From Burkholderiales bacterium UBA1834 (GTDB lineage Bacteria; Pseudomonadota; Gammaproteobacteria; Burkholderiales; Burkholderiaceae_C): a stretch of DNA of 64,000 bases. The notes beneath the pieces are model-generated. The model did not search any database. It had not been told where the DNA came from and saw only the letters and a list, made by a program, of their open reading frames with translations. The position numbers and the translations under genes were made by a program. This document shows positions 34,939 through 43,681 of this stretch, piece after piece. How positions within the stretch are numbered: position 1 is the first letter of the stretch; each line of letters begins with the position of its first letter. The stretch is taken from NCBI GenBank assembly GCA_002339015.1, contig DDJC01000107.1, positions 31,235 to 95,234 on the forward strand, in the 5' to 3' direction.

Positions 34939-35460
34939 ATGACCTCTTACCTTGCCACCCCTCTCACCCGCCGGCAACTGCTGCTGACCACGGCCACGAC
35001 AGGCCTGGGCTGGGCCTTGGTGGGCTGCTCCGAGGGGGGCCAGGCCAGTGTACCGGACGTGTCTTTCACGCAGCTTGACGGCAGCCAGCACCGCTTCACC
35101 GACTTCAAGGGCAAGGTGGCGCTGATCAACTTCTGGGCCACCAGCTGTACCACCTGCGTCAAGGAAATGCCCGAGATCGTGGCCACGCACCAGCGCTACA
35201 AGGACCAGGGCCTGGAGACCGTGGCCGTGGCCATGCAGTACGACCCGCCCGCCTATGTGATGCAGTTCGCCCAGAGCCGTCAACTGCCCTTCCGCGTCGC
35301 CATGGACCACACCGGCGACATCGCCAACGCCTTCGGCCCCGTGCAGCTCACGCCCACCACCTTCGTGGTGGACAAGAAGGGCCAGGTGGTCAAGCGCTAC
35401 ATCGGCGAGCCGGATTTCAAGGCCCTGCACGCCCTGATCGAGAAGCTGCTGGCGGCCTGA
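34939..35460 (+). CDS. TlpA-like thioredoxin-fold lipoprotein
   Basis: The 173-residue protein starts with a Tat-like twin-arginine signal, LTRRQLLLTTA, ending in the lipobox ALVGC (Cys30). The thioredoxin fold follows with INFWATSCTTCVKEMPE, where Cys70 and Cys73 form the CxxC redox centre, and a cis-Pro in QLTPTTFVVD. It is probably a membrane-anchored periplasmic thiol reductant of the TlpA/ResA type, for example in cytochrome maturation. It has no strong ribosome site; the start is set by the signal sequence. Convergent with the next gene. Confidence 0.88.
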   Translation: MTSYLATPLTRRQLLLTTATTGLGWALVGCSEGGQASVPDVSFTQLDGSQHRFTDFKGKVALINFWATSCTTCVKEMPEIVATHQRYKDQGLETVAVAMQYDPPAYVMQFAQSRQLPFRVAMDHTGDIANAFGPVQLTPTTFVVDKKGQVVKRYIGEPDFKALHALIEKLLAA

Positions 35461-35477
35461 GCCACAGCAGCCTGGGA

Positions 35478-36665
35478 TCACATCACCCGCGCCAGCTCGT
35501 AGACCAGCGCCGACGGCAGCGAGGTCAGGATGGCCTCGCGCCCCACACGCGCAACACCGGTCGGGCTGATGGTGGAGATGTCGAAGGCACTGCCTTCGTC
35601 GAGCACTTCCAGCAGCACGAAATCAGGCACTTCCTGGCGAATGCTGGCCACCAGCTGATCCAGCCGCTGCCCACGCAGCGACGATTCAAAGATGATGGCA
35701 TGCGGCAGCGCTTCGCGGCAGAACTGTGTGGCCTCGCCCACCGAGGACACGAAATCGACGATCAGGCCCATGGACCTGACGGCCTCGCGCACCAGCAGCC
35801 GCAGATCGCGCCGCGCCGCCACCACCAGGATGTGGCTACCTGCCAAGGGCTTGGAGTTGAGCGAGGTGGCAAAGCCCTGGTCAGGCTCATCGACCGGATC
35901 GGGCGCCAGCAAGGGGTTGATCGTGTGAGGGAACTCCAGCGACAGGCTCAGGCTCACGGCCTCTACCTGGCGCTCAAGCTTGAGGCCCATGGACTGCGCG
36001 ATCTGGTCGATCAGATGCCACGTGAGGCCATTGACCGCCGACGGCACCTCGCCCCCTTGCAGACCGTCGGACAGATCGGCCGGGCGGTGGTTCAAGCGGA
36101 CATCGAGCTGCCCATGCGCAGGCCAGGGCTTGATGTCCACGCGCAGCTCGATGGTGCCGTGCGCGCAGGCCAGCCACCAGTCGACCAGGCCGTTGAGCAG
36201 CGAGAACAGCATCGGTGCATCGGCCAGCACCTCGACCGGCGCCATGGTCTGCACCACCTGCACGCCCCGCCCCTGCAGCTCGCGCGCACGGTGCGCCAGC
36301 ACGCTCTGGACGGTGTTGGTCAGGTGCACGCGCTCATGCGAAGGCCGGGCGCGGCCCGACGCCAGCCGCGAGATCTGCTGGCACCAGATGCCGGCCTGGC
36401 GGGCGCGGTCCATCTCGGACAGCAGCGATTTCAGCCCGGCACGGTCGATGCGGCCCGTGCTCATCAGGGCGTTGACCCGCTCCAGGGCAGCAGTGAGCGG
36501 CTCGGCCAGCTCGCGTCCGACCTGGGCCACCAGCTCCTGAAACCGCATCAGATCAGCCTGGGTGCGCTGCCAGGTGACGACGTCGACCATGCCCTCTGCC
36601 GGCGCGGATGATGCCTGCGCGGACGCGGGCCCCTCTGCCGACGGTGGCAAAGTGACATAGTTCAT
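35478..36665 (-). CDS. Degenerate histidine kinase-like protein with pseudo-receiver
   Basis: This 395-residue cytoplasmic protein resembles a sensor kinase core fused to a receiver. The DHp-like helix reads QVGRELAEPLTAA (about 48-60), where the usual phospho-His position (HELRTPL) is Arg51. The ATPase-like part lacks clear N and G boxes. The C-terminal receiver-like domain (from about 278) reads HILVVAARRDLR, with Ala in place of the acidic pair, and IIFESSLRG, with Glu327 at the phospho-Asp position. It therefore looks catalytically dead and may act as a scaffold or constitutively 'on' regulator. No partner gene is adjacent. Confidence 0.65.
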   Translation of the reverse strand: MNYVTLPPSAEGPASAQASSAPAEGMVDVVTWQRTQADLMRFQELVAQVGRELAEPLTAALERVNALMSTGRIDRAGLKSLLSEMDRARQAGIWCQQISRLASGRARPSHERVHLTNTVQSVLAHRARELQGRGVQVVQTMAPVEVLADAPMLFSLLNGLVDWWLACAHGTIELRVDIKPWPAHGQLDVRLNHRPADLSDGLQGGEVPSAVNGLTWHLIDQIAQSMGLKLERQVEAVSLSLSLEFPHTINPLLAPDPVDEPDQGFATSLNSKPLAGSHILVVAARRDLRLLVREAVRSMGLIVDFVSSVGEATQFCREALPHAIIFESSLRGQRLDQLVASIRQEVPDFVLLEVLDEGSAFDISTISPTGVARVGREAILTSLPSALVYELARVM

Positions 36666-36789
36666 TCAATACCCCTAAGGTTTGCGTGTGATATTACGGG
36701 TTTTACCCTGCGTGTCCATCCCACGGCCGGGTGAAATCCCTTGGAGCGGTTTGCCTCCCCGCCCTGCGCCCAACCCTCTGCCCCCAACC

Positions 36790-37386
36790 ATGTCCGATGT
36801 CCTGATGCGCCGCTGGTGGATTGCCCTGCACGTGGGGCTGGTGGCCCTGGTGGCATGCGCCCCTGCGCTGAACTGGCGCGAGGTCAAACCGGCCGACGCC
36901 CAGGGCCTGGTCGCCCTGTTTCCCTGCAAGCCCGATCAAAGCGCGCGCCAGCTGGCTGTACCGGGCTTGCCGGGTGGCCCGGTGCGCCTGCACGTGCTCT
37001 CGTGCGAAGCCGGGGGCATGCGCTGGGCCCTGAGCCACATGGACGCTGGCTCTCCCCAGCGCCTCACCCAGGCCCTGCCCGCGCTCGACGAGGCCCTGTG
37101 GCGCAACCTGTCGGCGGCCCAGCCTGCCCAGGCCCGCCAGGAAGCCCTGGGCGCAGCCCGGATCCAGGGCGCAGACAGCCATGCCGCGGCCCGCCAATGG
37201 CTGCTGACAGGCGCCCGCCCCACTCCCTTGAACCAGGTGCAGGGGGTCCAGGTGCTGAGCTGGTCCTTCGCGCGCGGACTGACGGCTTTCCAGGCCAGTG
37301 TCTGGAAAGATCAGGGCGACGGGCCGTTGCAAGTTCACGACCCCGCCATCGAGGCCTTTGCGCAGGGCTTCAACTTTCCGCGCTGA
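36790..37386 (+). CDS. Putative lipoprotein
   Basis: The 198-residue protein has a basic start (MRRWW) and a hydrophobic segment ending in the lipobox ALVAC (about Cys23). The rest contains short conserved-looking segments such as LFPCKP, LSCEAGGMRWALSHMD and SWSFARGLTAFQASVW, with three Cys residues in all. No family was recognised with certainty. Starts at 36790 and 36805 are both possible. It precedes the EIIA gene by 21 bases and may be cotranscribed with it. Envelope location is inferred from the lipobox only. Confidence 0.65.
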   Translation: MSDVLMRRWWIALHVGLVALVACAPALNWREVKPADAQGLVALFPCKPDQSARQLAVPGLPGGPVRLHVLSCEAGGMRWALSHMDAGSPQRLTQALPALDEALWRNLSAAQPAQARQEALGAARIQGADSHAAARQWLLTGARPTPLNQVQGVQVLSWSFARGLTAFQASVWKDQGDGPLQVHDPAIEAFAQGFNFPR

Positions 37387-37407
37387 CAGGCAGATAATCC
37401 GCCCGGT

Positions 37408-37866
37408 ATGCCTGGTTTGCTGATCATCGCCCACGCGCCGCTGGCGTCCGCCCTGAAACTGGCGGCGCGGCATACCTTTGCCGAAGCGGCCGAGCGCATC
37501 GAAACCCTGGATGTGCTGCCCGGCCTGACGCCGGAAGAGATCGAAGCCCAGGCCCGTGTGCTGCTGGCACGCGCCCAGGACGCCGACCCCCGCCGCGAGG
37601 CCCTGGTGCTGACCGACGTGTTCGGCGCCACGCCCTGCAACGTGGTGCAGCGCCTGGCCGACGGCGTGCAGGTCAAGGTCGTCACCGGCGCCAACGTGCC
37701 CATGCTGTGGCGCGCCATGAACTACGCGCACGAACCCCTCGAAACCCTGATCACGCGGGCGCTGGCGGGCGGCACCCAGGGCGTGATGCAGATCGCGTCC
37801 TCGCGCCCCCAGAACCAGGCCATCCATCCGACCCATGATCAAGACCACCGTCACCATCAGCAATAA
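37408..37866 (+). CDS. PTS system EIIA component, mannose/fructose family
   Basis: The 152-residue protein has the EIIA-Man active-site region GLLIIAHAPLASAL with the phosphorylated His9, and the conserved VLTDVFGATPCNV. In betaproteobacteria such an EIIA-HPr pair usually serves regulation rather than sugar uptake. The His-rich tail (HPTHDQDHRHHQQ) is encoded by the 32 bases that overlap HPr, so it may have little function. HPr follows directly, but enzyme I, which usually comes next, is missing here. Confidence 0.9.
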   Translation: MPGLLIIAHAPLASALKLAARHTFAEAAERIETLDVLPGLTPEEIEAQARVLLARAQDADPRREALVLTDVFGATPCNVVQRLADGVQVKVVTGANVPMLWRAMNYAHEPLETLITRALAGGTQGVMQIASSRPQNQAIHPTHDQDHRHHQQ

Positions 37867-38104
37867 GCTGGGCCTGCATGCCCGTGCATCGGCCAAGCTC
37901 ACCAAGCTGGCCAGCAGCTTTCCCTGTGAGGTGCACCTCAGCCGCAACGACCGCCGTGTCAATGCCAAGAGCATCATGGGCGTGATGATGCTGGCGGCCG
38001 GCCTGGGTACCGCCATCGAACTGGAATGCGAAGGTGACCGCGAGGAAGACGCTTCCAAGGCCATCCTGGCCTTGATCAACGACAAGTTCGGCGAAGGCGA
38101 GTAA
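37835..38104 (+). CDS. ptsH: Phosphocarrier protein HPr
   Basis: The 89-residue protein has the active His15 in LGLHARAS and a Ser46 in NAKSIMGV at the position used by HPr kinase. It passes phosphate from enzyme I to EIIA. It overlaps the EIIA gene by 32 bases in another frame. Downstream there is no ptsI; the next gene encodes an outer-membrane-type protein 200 bases later, after a small hairpin. Confidence 0.96.
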   Translation: MIKTTVTISNKLGLHARASAKLTKLASSFPCEVHLSRNDRRVNAKSIMGVMMLAAGLGTAIELECEGDREEDASKAILALINDKFGEGE

Positions 38105-38109
38105 CCGAC

Positions 38110-38126
38110 GCCGTCTATTTGACGGC
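38110..38126 (+). terminator. Small hairpin after ptsH
   Basis: GCCGTC (38110-38115), TATTT loop, GACGGC (38121-38126), starting six bases after the ptsH stop. No T-run follows, so it may only protect the 3' end. Confidence 0.35.
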
Positions 38127-38303
38127 CTGCATTCGGCCATCGCGCGGTCGTTGCACGGCTGCTACAAAAGGCCCCCTGCTATCCCTCGGATGGCTGAATT
38201 CCCATGGTTTTCCATGAATTTACGGGCGCAAACTAGCGTTTCGCTTCAATTCAGTGCGCCATCTGCCGATGTCGCCTTACCTACGTCCACGCAGAGGAAC
38301 CCC

Positions 38304-39389
38304 ATGAAGTCGAAGTCCGCCCGTCTCCAGAGCATGCCCCTCACGTTGCTGGCCGCTGCCGCCGTCATCGCCGCCGCCTCATCGTCCGCCATCGCCGCCG
38401 AAGGGCGCGGGCAGCGCTATTCACCGGGTGTGGGCGGCAGCGACATGACCTCGCTGCTGGTGCCGGGCTGGTATGGGCAGGTGGCCATGGTTCACTACCA
38501 CGCCACCAAGCTCAAGGGCAACGACGGCAAGGACGTGAGCGTCGCGGCAGCAGGCACCCAGGCCACCCCTTTCGGCAACGTGCCCTACACGGCGAACTTC
38601 AACCGCGTACGCACCGACACGTACGCCGTGCTGCCTCGCATCACCTTCCTGAGCACCACGCAGGTGTTCGGCGCCAACCTGGGCTTCACAGCGATGCTGC
38701 CCATTGTCAAGCGGCAGAACTCGTTCGAGCCCAATGTGACGCTGGGCTCAGCCCTGCCTGCGCCCGCAGCCACCGCTGTGCGCGATGGCGTGAGCCAAGG
38801 CATCAGGGACCGCCTCAACCGCGAGACCTCCGGCATCGGCGACCTTGAGCTCTCGCCCGTACTGCACTGGGAACTGGGCGACAACCAGTCCGTCACATTC
38901 GCGCCCACCGTGGTGCTGCCCACCGGCAACTATGACGATACCAAGTCCGTGAATGCGGGCTTCGGCAACTTCTACACCTTCCGCCCCTCGGTGCAGTACG
39001 GCTACATCGGTGACGGCTGGGACGTGGGCGCCCGCGTGGTGCTGTCCTTCAACACCCGCAACAAGGACACCGACTACAAGAGCGGCAACATGTTCAACCT
39101 GGACTTCCAGCTGATGAAGTTCGTCACCGAGGATCTGCGCCTGGGCGTGCAGGGCTACGTCGTGCAGCAGATGTCCGACGATTCCAGCGACAACGCGCTC
39201 GCCCAGGCAGCCATTGATGCCGCCGATGGCAGCCGCATGCGCACCTACGCCCTGGGCCCCGCCCTGGCCTGGATCAAGAACGGTGGCGAAATGATGATCG
39301 AGGGCAAGCTGCTGCGCGAGTTCGGTTCGCGCAACCGCACCGAAGGCACGGCCTACTGGCTGACCATCTCCAAGCCCTTTGGCCTGTGA
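38304..39389 (+). CDS. MetA-pathway-type outer membrane beta-barrel protein
   Basis: The 361-residue protein has a signal peptide (LTLLAAAAVIAAASSSAIAA, cleaved before EGRGQ) and alternating beta-strand sequence with Gly/Asp/Asn turns. Stretches such as LELSPVLHWELG, FAPTVVLPTGNYD and WDVGARVVLSFNTRNKDT match the SphA-like, 'phenol MetA degradation' outer membrane family. It is likely a porin-like channel for a hydrophobic substrate. GAGG lies six bases before the ATG. The 200-base gap before it suggests its own promoter; the next gene follows 15 bases later. Confidence 0.82.
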   Translation: MKSKSARLQSMPLTLLAAAAVIAAASSSAIAAEGRGQRYSPGVGGSDMTSLLVPGWYGQVAMVHYHATKLKGNDGKDVSVAAAGTQATPFGNVPYTANFNRVRTDTYAVLPRITFLSTTQVFGANLGFTAMLPIVKRQNSFEPNVTLGSALPAPAATAVRDGVSQGIRDRLNRETSGIGDLELSPVLHWELGDNQSVTFAPTVVLPTGNYDDTKSVNAGFGNFYTFRPSVQYGYIGDGWDVGARVVLSFNTRNKDTDYKSGNMFNLDFQLMKFVTEDLRLGVQGYVVQQMSDDSSDNALAQAAIDAADGSRMRTYALGPALAWIKNGGEMMIEGKLLREFGSRNRTEGTAYWLTISKPFGL

Positions 39390-39404
39390 GCCCGGAGGTC
39401 TCCC

Positions 39405-40112
39405 ATGTCGGATCCTTTCATTGGGCCCGATGAGGCCCCCGCCAGCGCGCTTGAGCAACTGCTGATCTCACGGCGCGCCTTCGTGGCCGGTACCGCGGCC
39501 AGCGCATTCGTGCTGTGGACGCCGCAGGTCAAGGCCGCCGTCGAGCTCGAAGGTGTCCAGATCGAGGAAACCATCACCGCCTACGGCAAGAAGCTGGTGC
39601 TCAACGGCATCGGTCTGCGCAAGAGGGGCTACTTCAAGGCCGACGTCACGGCGCTGTACCTGCCCGAAAGACGCACCACGGCCGAAGCGGTGATGAAGCT
39701 CGATGGCCTGCGCCGCATCCAGCTCAACATCCTGCGCGAGTTCACGTCGTCGACCATCTCACGCATCTTCATCGCCGACTTCAAGCAGGTGGCCACCGAC
39801 GATGAGTTCAAGCGGCTCATCGACGTGATCGGCCAGATCGGCGCGGCCTATGCCAACGTCAAGCGCGTCACCAAGGGTGATGTGGTCAACCTGGACTGGG
39901 TACCAGGGCGCGGCTGGATGGCCACGCACAACGGCAAGCAGCTCACCGGTGACCAGGCGGAGGATCCGATGGCCATCAACAACGAACTGGCCTACCAGAT
40001 CTACCTGCGCATGTACATCGGGCCCCATGCCCCGGCCGAATTGCGCAATGGTCTGCTGGGCCTGACCAGGATGAACCGCGTGGGTGGCGGCACCGTCAAC
40101 CCTGAGCCCTGA
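39405..40112 (+). CDS. Chalcone isomerase-like protein with Tat-type signal
   Basis: The 235-residue protein has a twin-arginine-like signal ISRRAFVAGTAASAFVL and a chalcone-isomerase-like fold region: LVLNGIGLRKRGYFKADVTALYLPE and RIQLNILREFTSSTISRIF. Bacterial members (Chalcone_3 type) are periplasmic and are not known to make flavonoids; they are often lipid-binding. GGAGG lies eight bases before the ATG. It probably forms an operon with the outer membrane protein upstream, which suggests a shared role with a hydrophobic ligand. Its stop is one base from the convergent M48 peptidase stop. Confidence 0.8.
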   Translation: MSDPFIGPDEAPASALEQLLISRRAFVAGTAASAFVLWTPQVKAAVELEGVQIEETITAYGKKLVLNGIGLRKRGYFKADVTALYLPERRTTAEAVMKLDGLRRIQLNILREFTSSTISRIFIADFKQVATDDEFKRLIDVIGQIGAAYANVKRVTKGDVVNLDWVPGRGWMATHNGKQLTGDQAEDPMAINNELAYQIYLRMYIGPHAPAELRNGLLGLTRMNRVGGGTVNPEP

Positions 40113-40113
40113 G

Positions 40114-42063
40114 CTAGGGCGCCTTGGGGTAGTGGGCCGCCAGCGCCGGCGGCAAGGGGGTGTCCAGCAGCCCCGCCGCCAGGCGCAACGCATCGGCCGT
40201 GTCCATGCCCATCAGCCCGCCGGGGCTGTGGTTCAGGGCTTCCTCCACCCAGGCCCGTACCAGTTGTGGCCGCATCACCCACGACAGCTCCTGAACCCCG
40301 GCCAGGGCGTGCATGAGCGCATCCGCATCCGGCGGCTCACACGGCGGCCAGGGTGTGCCTGGCAGATGGCAACGCGTCATCACACTGCGGTACCAGGCCA
40401 GGCCTGCGGCGGAGGGCTCACTTCTCTCAGCCTGCTCGGGCAGGATCCGCGCCAGGTAGGCGCTGAACCGGGCCACATGGTCACGCTCATCGGCTTCGAG
40501 CTGGGTCAGGTCACGCCCCTGCCCCGTGACCGGCCGCATGAAGGCCCCGGTGGTGCTGCTGACCTCGCCCATGCGGTGCCGCAAGGCCAGCCACCACAGC
40601 CGGTCGCGCGGCGACACCTTGCCGTCCGCACGCAGGAGCTCGCGGCAGGCCACCACCAGCTCACGCCGCCGGGCCACCGGCTCATAGGCCATCTGCGCCA
40701 GCATGCGCTCGAACTCGGGCAGGCGGTAGGCCACGGGCAAGCTTTGCACATCGGCCAGAATCTGGGCCGAGCCATGCAGATCCCGCGTGGATTGTCCCCA
40801 GAAGCGTTGCTCGGCTTCGTTGTCGGGGCGCATCAGCAGGGCCAGGATGGCCACCCGCTGTTGCGTGGGGCCGGCCAGCAGGCGCAGGCGCGCCAGGATG
40901 TCCCGCGTGGCCGCGTCGGGCAGCAGGCGAGGCGTCGAGGCAGGCAGCGGCGGCAAGGTGCTGGGCGGCAGGCTGTACGGCAAGGAGCCCGGTGCGGTGT
41001 GGGCTGGCAGCGCGCCATGGCCATGGCCCGCCAAGGCTCCGGGCGGCACATGCCGGGGCTCTGTGGACAAGCCCTGGTGCCCTGCGTCCCTCATCGATGG
41101 CAAGGAGGCGCGCGCCGTGCCGTAGATGCGACGGATGCGTTCGGGCAGCGGCGGATGCGAGGCCAGCCGCGCCGCCCACCCAGGCGCACTCAGCCACAGG
41201 AAGGCCAGTGCATCGGCCTGAGGATGGGCCAGCCGATCGTTGTGGGTTTGCTGCTCATGCAGCACCTTGCGCAGCACCTGGCCCAGGCCGTCCTGGGCGC
41301 GCGTGAACTGCACCGCACGGGCATCGGCCAAAAACTCGCGCTGGCGCGATACCGCCGCCTGCAGCAGGCGCCCGCACAGCCACCCCAGCCAGCCCACGGC
41401 GGCCACCACCGAACCGACCAGCCAGGGCAAGGCCTGCACGCGGCCATTCTCATCAGCGCTCATGAGGTGGCGCCCCCAGCCGTGCACCAGCGACAGGCCC
41501 CAGACCAGGGCCAGCAGGCGCATGCTCAGGCGCCCGTCACCCTCGGCCAGATGCCCGAACTCGTGCGCCACCAGGCCCTGCAGCTCGGCCCGGGTCAGCC
41601 GGTCCAGCGCGCCCTGCGTGACGCACAGGGCCGAGGTCTCGGCCGACCAACCGGCCACGAAGGCGTTGATGGCGCTCTCGCGCGGCAGGATGAACACGCG
41701 TGGCAAGGGCTGACCGGAGGCCAGCGCCATCTCATCGACCACGTTGAGCAGACGGCGCTTGAGCGCGTCGCCATCGTCCTGCACCTCGACACCGCCCATC
41801 CAGTGCGCCACGCGCACCCCGCCGCCATCGCGCAGGCGCCAGGCTTCTACCCAGGCACCGCCAACCACGAAGAGCAGCACCATGGCGGTGTTGGTCTCGA
41901 AGAACAACTGCGGCCAGCCGGTACTGAAAGGCATCATCAGGCGGTAGACCAGTGCCAGCACCGCGTTGACGGCCACCACCAGCACCAGCACCAGCAAGGC
42001 GAACCACAGCAGCAGACGCCAGCTCTGGTCACGGGCCTGGGCCTGTTGTTGCCAAAAGCGCAT
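40114..42063 (-). CDS. M48-family membrane metallopeptidase
   Basis: The 649-residue protein has two N-terminal helices (about 18-42 and 60-72), the zinc motif HEFGH (167-171) and a third ligand region REFLADARAV typical of Ste24/HtpX enzymes. Further hydrophobic helices follow (LPWLVGSVVAAVGWLGWLCG). The long C-terminal half of about 300 residues is soluble, Leu/Arg-rich and not a recognised domain. It probably degrades misfolded membrane proteins. lemA lies 34 bases upstream on the same strand, a common pairing in bacteria. Confidence 0.88.
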   Translation of the reverse strand: MRFWQQQAQARDQSWRLLLWFALLVLVLVVAVNAVLALVYRLMMPFSTGWPQLFFETNTAMVLLFVVGGAWVEAWRLRDGGGVRVAHWMGGVEVQDDGDALKRRLLNVVDEMALASGQPLPRVFILPRESAINAFVAGWSAETSALCVTQGALDRLTRAELQGLVAHEFGHLAEGDGRLSMRLLALVWGLSLVHGWGRHLMSADENGRVQALPWLVGSVVAAVGWLGWLCGRLLQAAVSRQREFLADARAVQFTRAQDGLGQVLRKVLHEQQTHNDRLAHPQADALAFLWLSAPGWAARLASHPPLPERIRRIYGTARASLPSMRDAGHQGLSTEPRHVPPGALAGHGHGALPAHTAPGSLPYSLPPSTLPPLPASTPRLLPDAATRDILARLRLLAGPTQQRVAILALLMRPDNEAEQRFWGQSTRDLHGSAQILADVQSLPVAYRLPEFERMLAQMAYEPVARRRELVVACRELLRADGKVSPRDRLWWLALRHRMGEVSSTTGAFMRPVTGQGRDLTQLEADERDHVARFSAYLARILPEQAERSEPSAAGLAWYRSVMTRCHLPGTPWPPCEPPDADALMHALAGVQELSWVMRPQLVRAWVEEALNHSPGGLMGMDTADALRLAAGLLDTPLPPALAAHYPKAP

Positions 42064-42097
42064 GGGCGGCCTTCGTCAGGGCAAAGGCATCAGCGGG

Positions 42098-42691
42098 TCA
42101 GAGGCTGACCTTGACCGGCGCGCGCTCGGCCTCGCCGGCCGTGGCTTGCAGCATCGGCAGCTCGCGAAACCCGAACACGCCCGCCACCACATTGGCGGGG
42201 AACTGCTGGGCCGCGTTGTTGTAGTCCAGCGTGGCGTCGTTGAACAGCTGGCGTGCGAAGGCCACCTTGTTCTCGGTGTGCGTGAGCTCTTCGCTCAGGC
42301 GCTGCAGGGTTTCGTCGGCCTTGAGCTCGGGGTAGGACTCGACCACGGCGTTGAAGCCTCTCATGGCCGTGGCCAGCACTTCTTCCGCCAGGCCCAGGCT
42401 CTTGACCGGCCCGGGCTGGCCCGGACGGGCACGCACCATATCCGCCGCGGCGATGGCCTGGTTGCGTGCGGCCGTGACGCGCTCCAGTGTTTCGCGCTCA
42501 TGCTCGAGGTACTTGCGGGCCACGTCCACCAGGTTGGGAATCAGGTCGTGCCGGCGCTTGAGCTGCACATCGATCTGCGCGAAGGCATTGGCGATGGCGT
42601 TGCGCAGGCGCACCAGCCGGTTGTAGGCGCCGACCGCCCAGAAGATCAACAGGCCCAGCACCGCCAGCGTGATGATCTGCGTGAGGCTCAT
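42098..42691 (-). CDS. lemA: LemA family protein
   Basis: The 197-residue protein has one N-terminal transmembrane helix (IITLAVLGLLIFWAVGAYN) with the family signature NRLVRLRNAIANAFAQIDVQLKRRHDLIPNLVDVARKYLEHE. LemA proteins are extracytoplasmic helical bundles of unclear function that often occur with M48 peptidases, as here. AAGGGG before the ATG at 42691 supports that start. queC lies 34 bases upstream on the same strand, so the three genes probably form one operon. Confidence 0.93.
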   Translation of the reverse strand: MSLTQIITLAVLGLLIFWAVGAYNRLVRLRNAIANAFAQIDVQLKRRHDLIPNLVDVARKYLEHERETLERVTAARNQAIAAADMVRARPGQPGPVKSLGLAEEVLATAMRGFNAVVESYPELKADETLQRLSEELTHTENKVAFARQLFNDATLDYNNAAQQFPANVVAGVFGFRELPMLQATAGEAERAPVKVSL

Positions 42692-42725
42692 GGCCGCATC
42701 CCCTTGTGGTGTCGAGAGGGCTCCA

Positions 42726-43511
42726 TCATGCCGCAGTGCGCGACGACTCCCAGGCATCGTAGCCCTGGCGCCGCAGCGCGCAGGCCGGACACTGCCCGCA
42801 GCCATAGCCCCAGGCATGCCGCACGCTGCGGTCCCCCAGGTAACAGGTGTGGGTGTGCTCCTTGACGATCCAGGTGAGGGCCTCGCCGCCCAGCGCGTCG
42901 GACAGCGCCCAGGTCTGCGCCTTGGTCAGCCACATCAGCGGGGTCTCGATGGTCATGGGCGTGTCCATGCCCAGGCTGATGGCGACCTGCAGGGCCTTGA
43001 GCGTGTTGTCGCGGCAATCCGGGTAGCCGGAGTAATCGGTCTCGCACATGCCACCCACCAGCACCGAGGCGCCACGGCGGTAGGCCAGCGACGCCGCGAA
43101 GTTCAGGAACAGCAGGTTGCGGCCCGGCACAAAGGTGTTGGGCAGGCCGTTGGCCTGCATCGTGATGGCGCGGGTCTCGGTCAGGGCCGTGTCGGACAGC
43201 TGGCCCAGCAGGCGCAGGTCAAGCAGGTGGTCGCTGCCCAGCCGGGGCGCCCAACGGGGAAATTCGCGCGAGATCTCGGAGCGCACGCGGCTGCGGCAAT
43301 GCAGCTCCACGCGGTGGCGCTGGCCGTAGTCAAAGCCAACGGTCTCGACATGCGCGTAGCGCTCGAGCGCCCAGGCCAGGCAAGCGGTGGAATCCTGGCC
43401 GCCTGAAAACACCACCAGGGCGGTGCGGGGGTCAAGGTCAGTCAGTTGCGCGGCATCAGCGGAGAGCGATGCAGACGGGGTGCCGGCGGAAGGGGCGACA
43501 GGGGAGGTCAT
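42726..43511 (-). CDS. queC: 7-cyano-7-deazaguanine synthase
   Basis: The 261-residue protein has the PP-loop VVFSGGQDST (33-42), the FDYGQRH motif, and the C-terminal zinc cysteines of WGYGCGQCPACALR. It forms preQ0 from carboxydeazaguanine with ATP and ammonia, a step of queuosine synthesis. It is longer than usual by about 25 unconserved N-terminal residues (MTSPVAPSAGTPSASLSADA), so a later start is conceivable, though GGGGAGG-like sequence is not found to decide it. It is divergent from fpr. Confidence 0.96.
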   Translation of the reverse strand: MTSPVAPSAGTPSASLSADAAQLTDLDPRTALVVFSGGQDSTACLAWALERYAHVETVGFDYGQRHRVELHCRSRVRSEISREFPRWAPRLGSDHLLDLRLLGQLSDTALTETRAITMQANGLPNTFVPGRNLLFLNFAASLAYRRGASVLVGGMCETDYSGYPDCRDNTLKALQVAISLGMDTPMTIETPLMWLTKAQTWALSDALGGEALTWIVKEHTHTCYLGDRSVRHAWGYGCGQCPACALRRQGYDAWESSRTAA

Positions 43512-43558
43512 GGACAAACATCATGGGCCGGCAGCGGTTGCGGCCCTTATTCGAATTT

Positions 43559-43575
43559 CAGCATAACTTATGCTG
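43559..43575. promoter_or_regulatory. 17-bp perfect palindrome between queC and fpr
   Basis: CAGCATAACTTATGCTG is a perfect inverted repeat around C43567 and contains the T-N11-A pattern of LysR-type regulator sites. It lies 106 bases before fpr and 47 before queC on the other strand. LysR-type control of fpr is known in other proteobacteria; the link here is inference. Confidence 0.55.
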
Positions 43576-43681
43576 GGCAAAGCCCCGAAAACACGGGGTG
43601 GGCACGCTGCACATTTTGAACAGTCCGCGTTCTGAGCGAGAATCTAGGGTTTTCGTCAGGATCAGCTGAGGTATCGCCAAC

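Noticed and set aside
40084..42108. 674-codon plus-strand open frame antisense to the M48 peptidase
   Set aside because: The peptidase keeps HEFGH and its membrane helices on the minus strand; the frame is Gln/Arg/Pro-rich noise.
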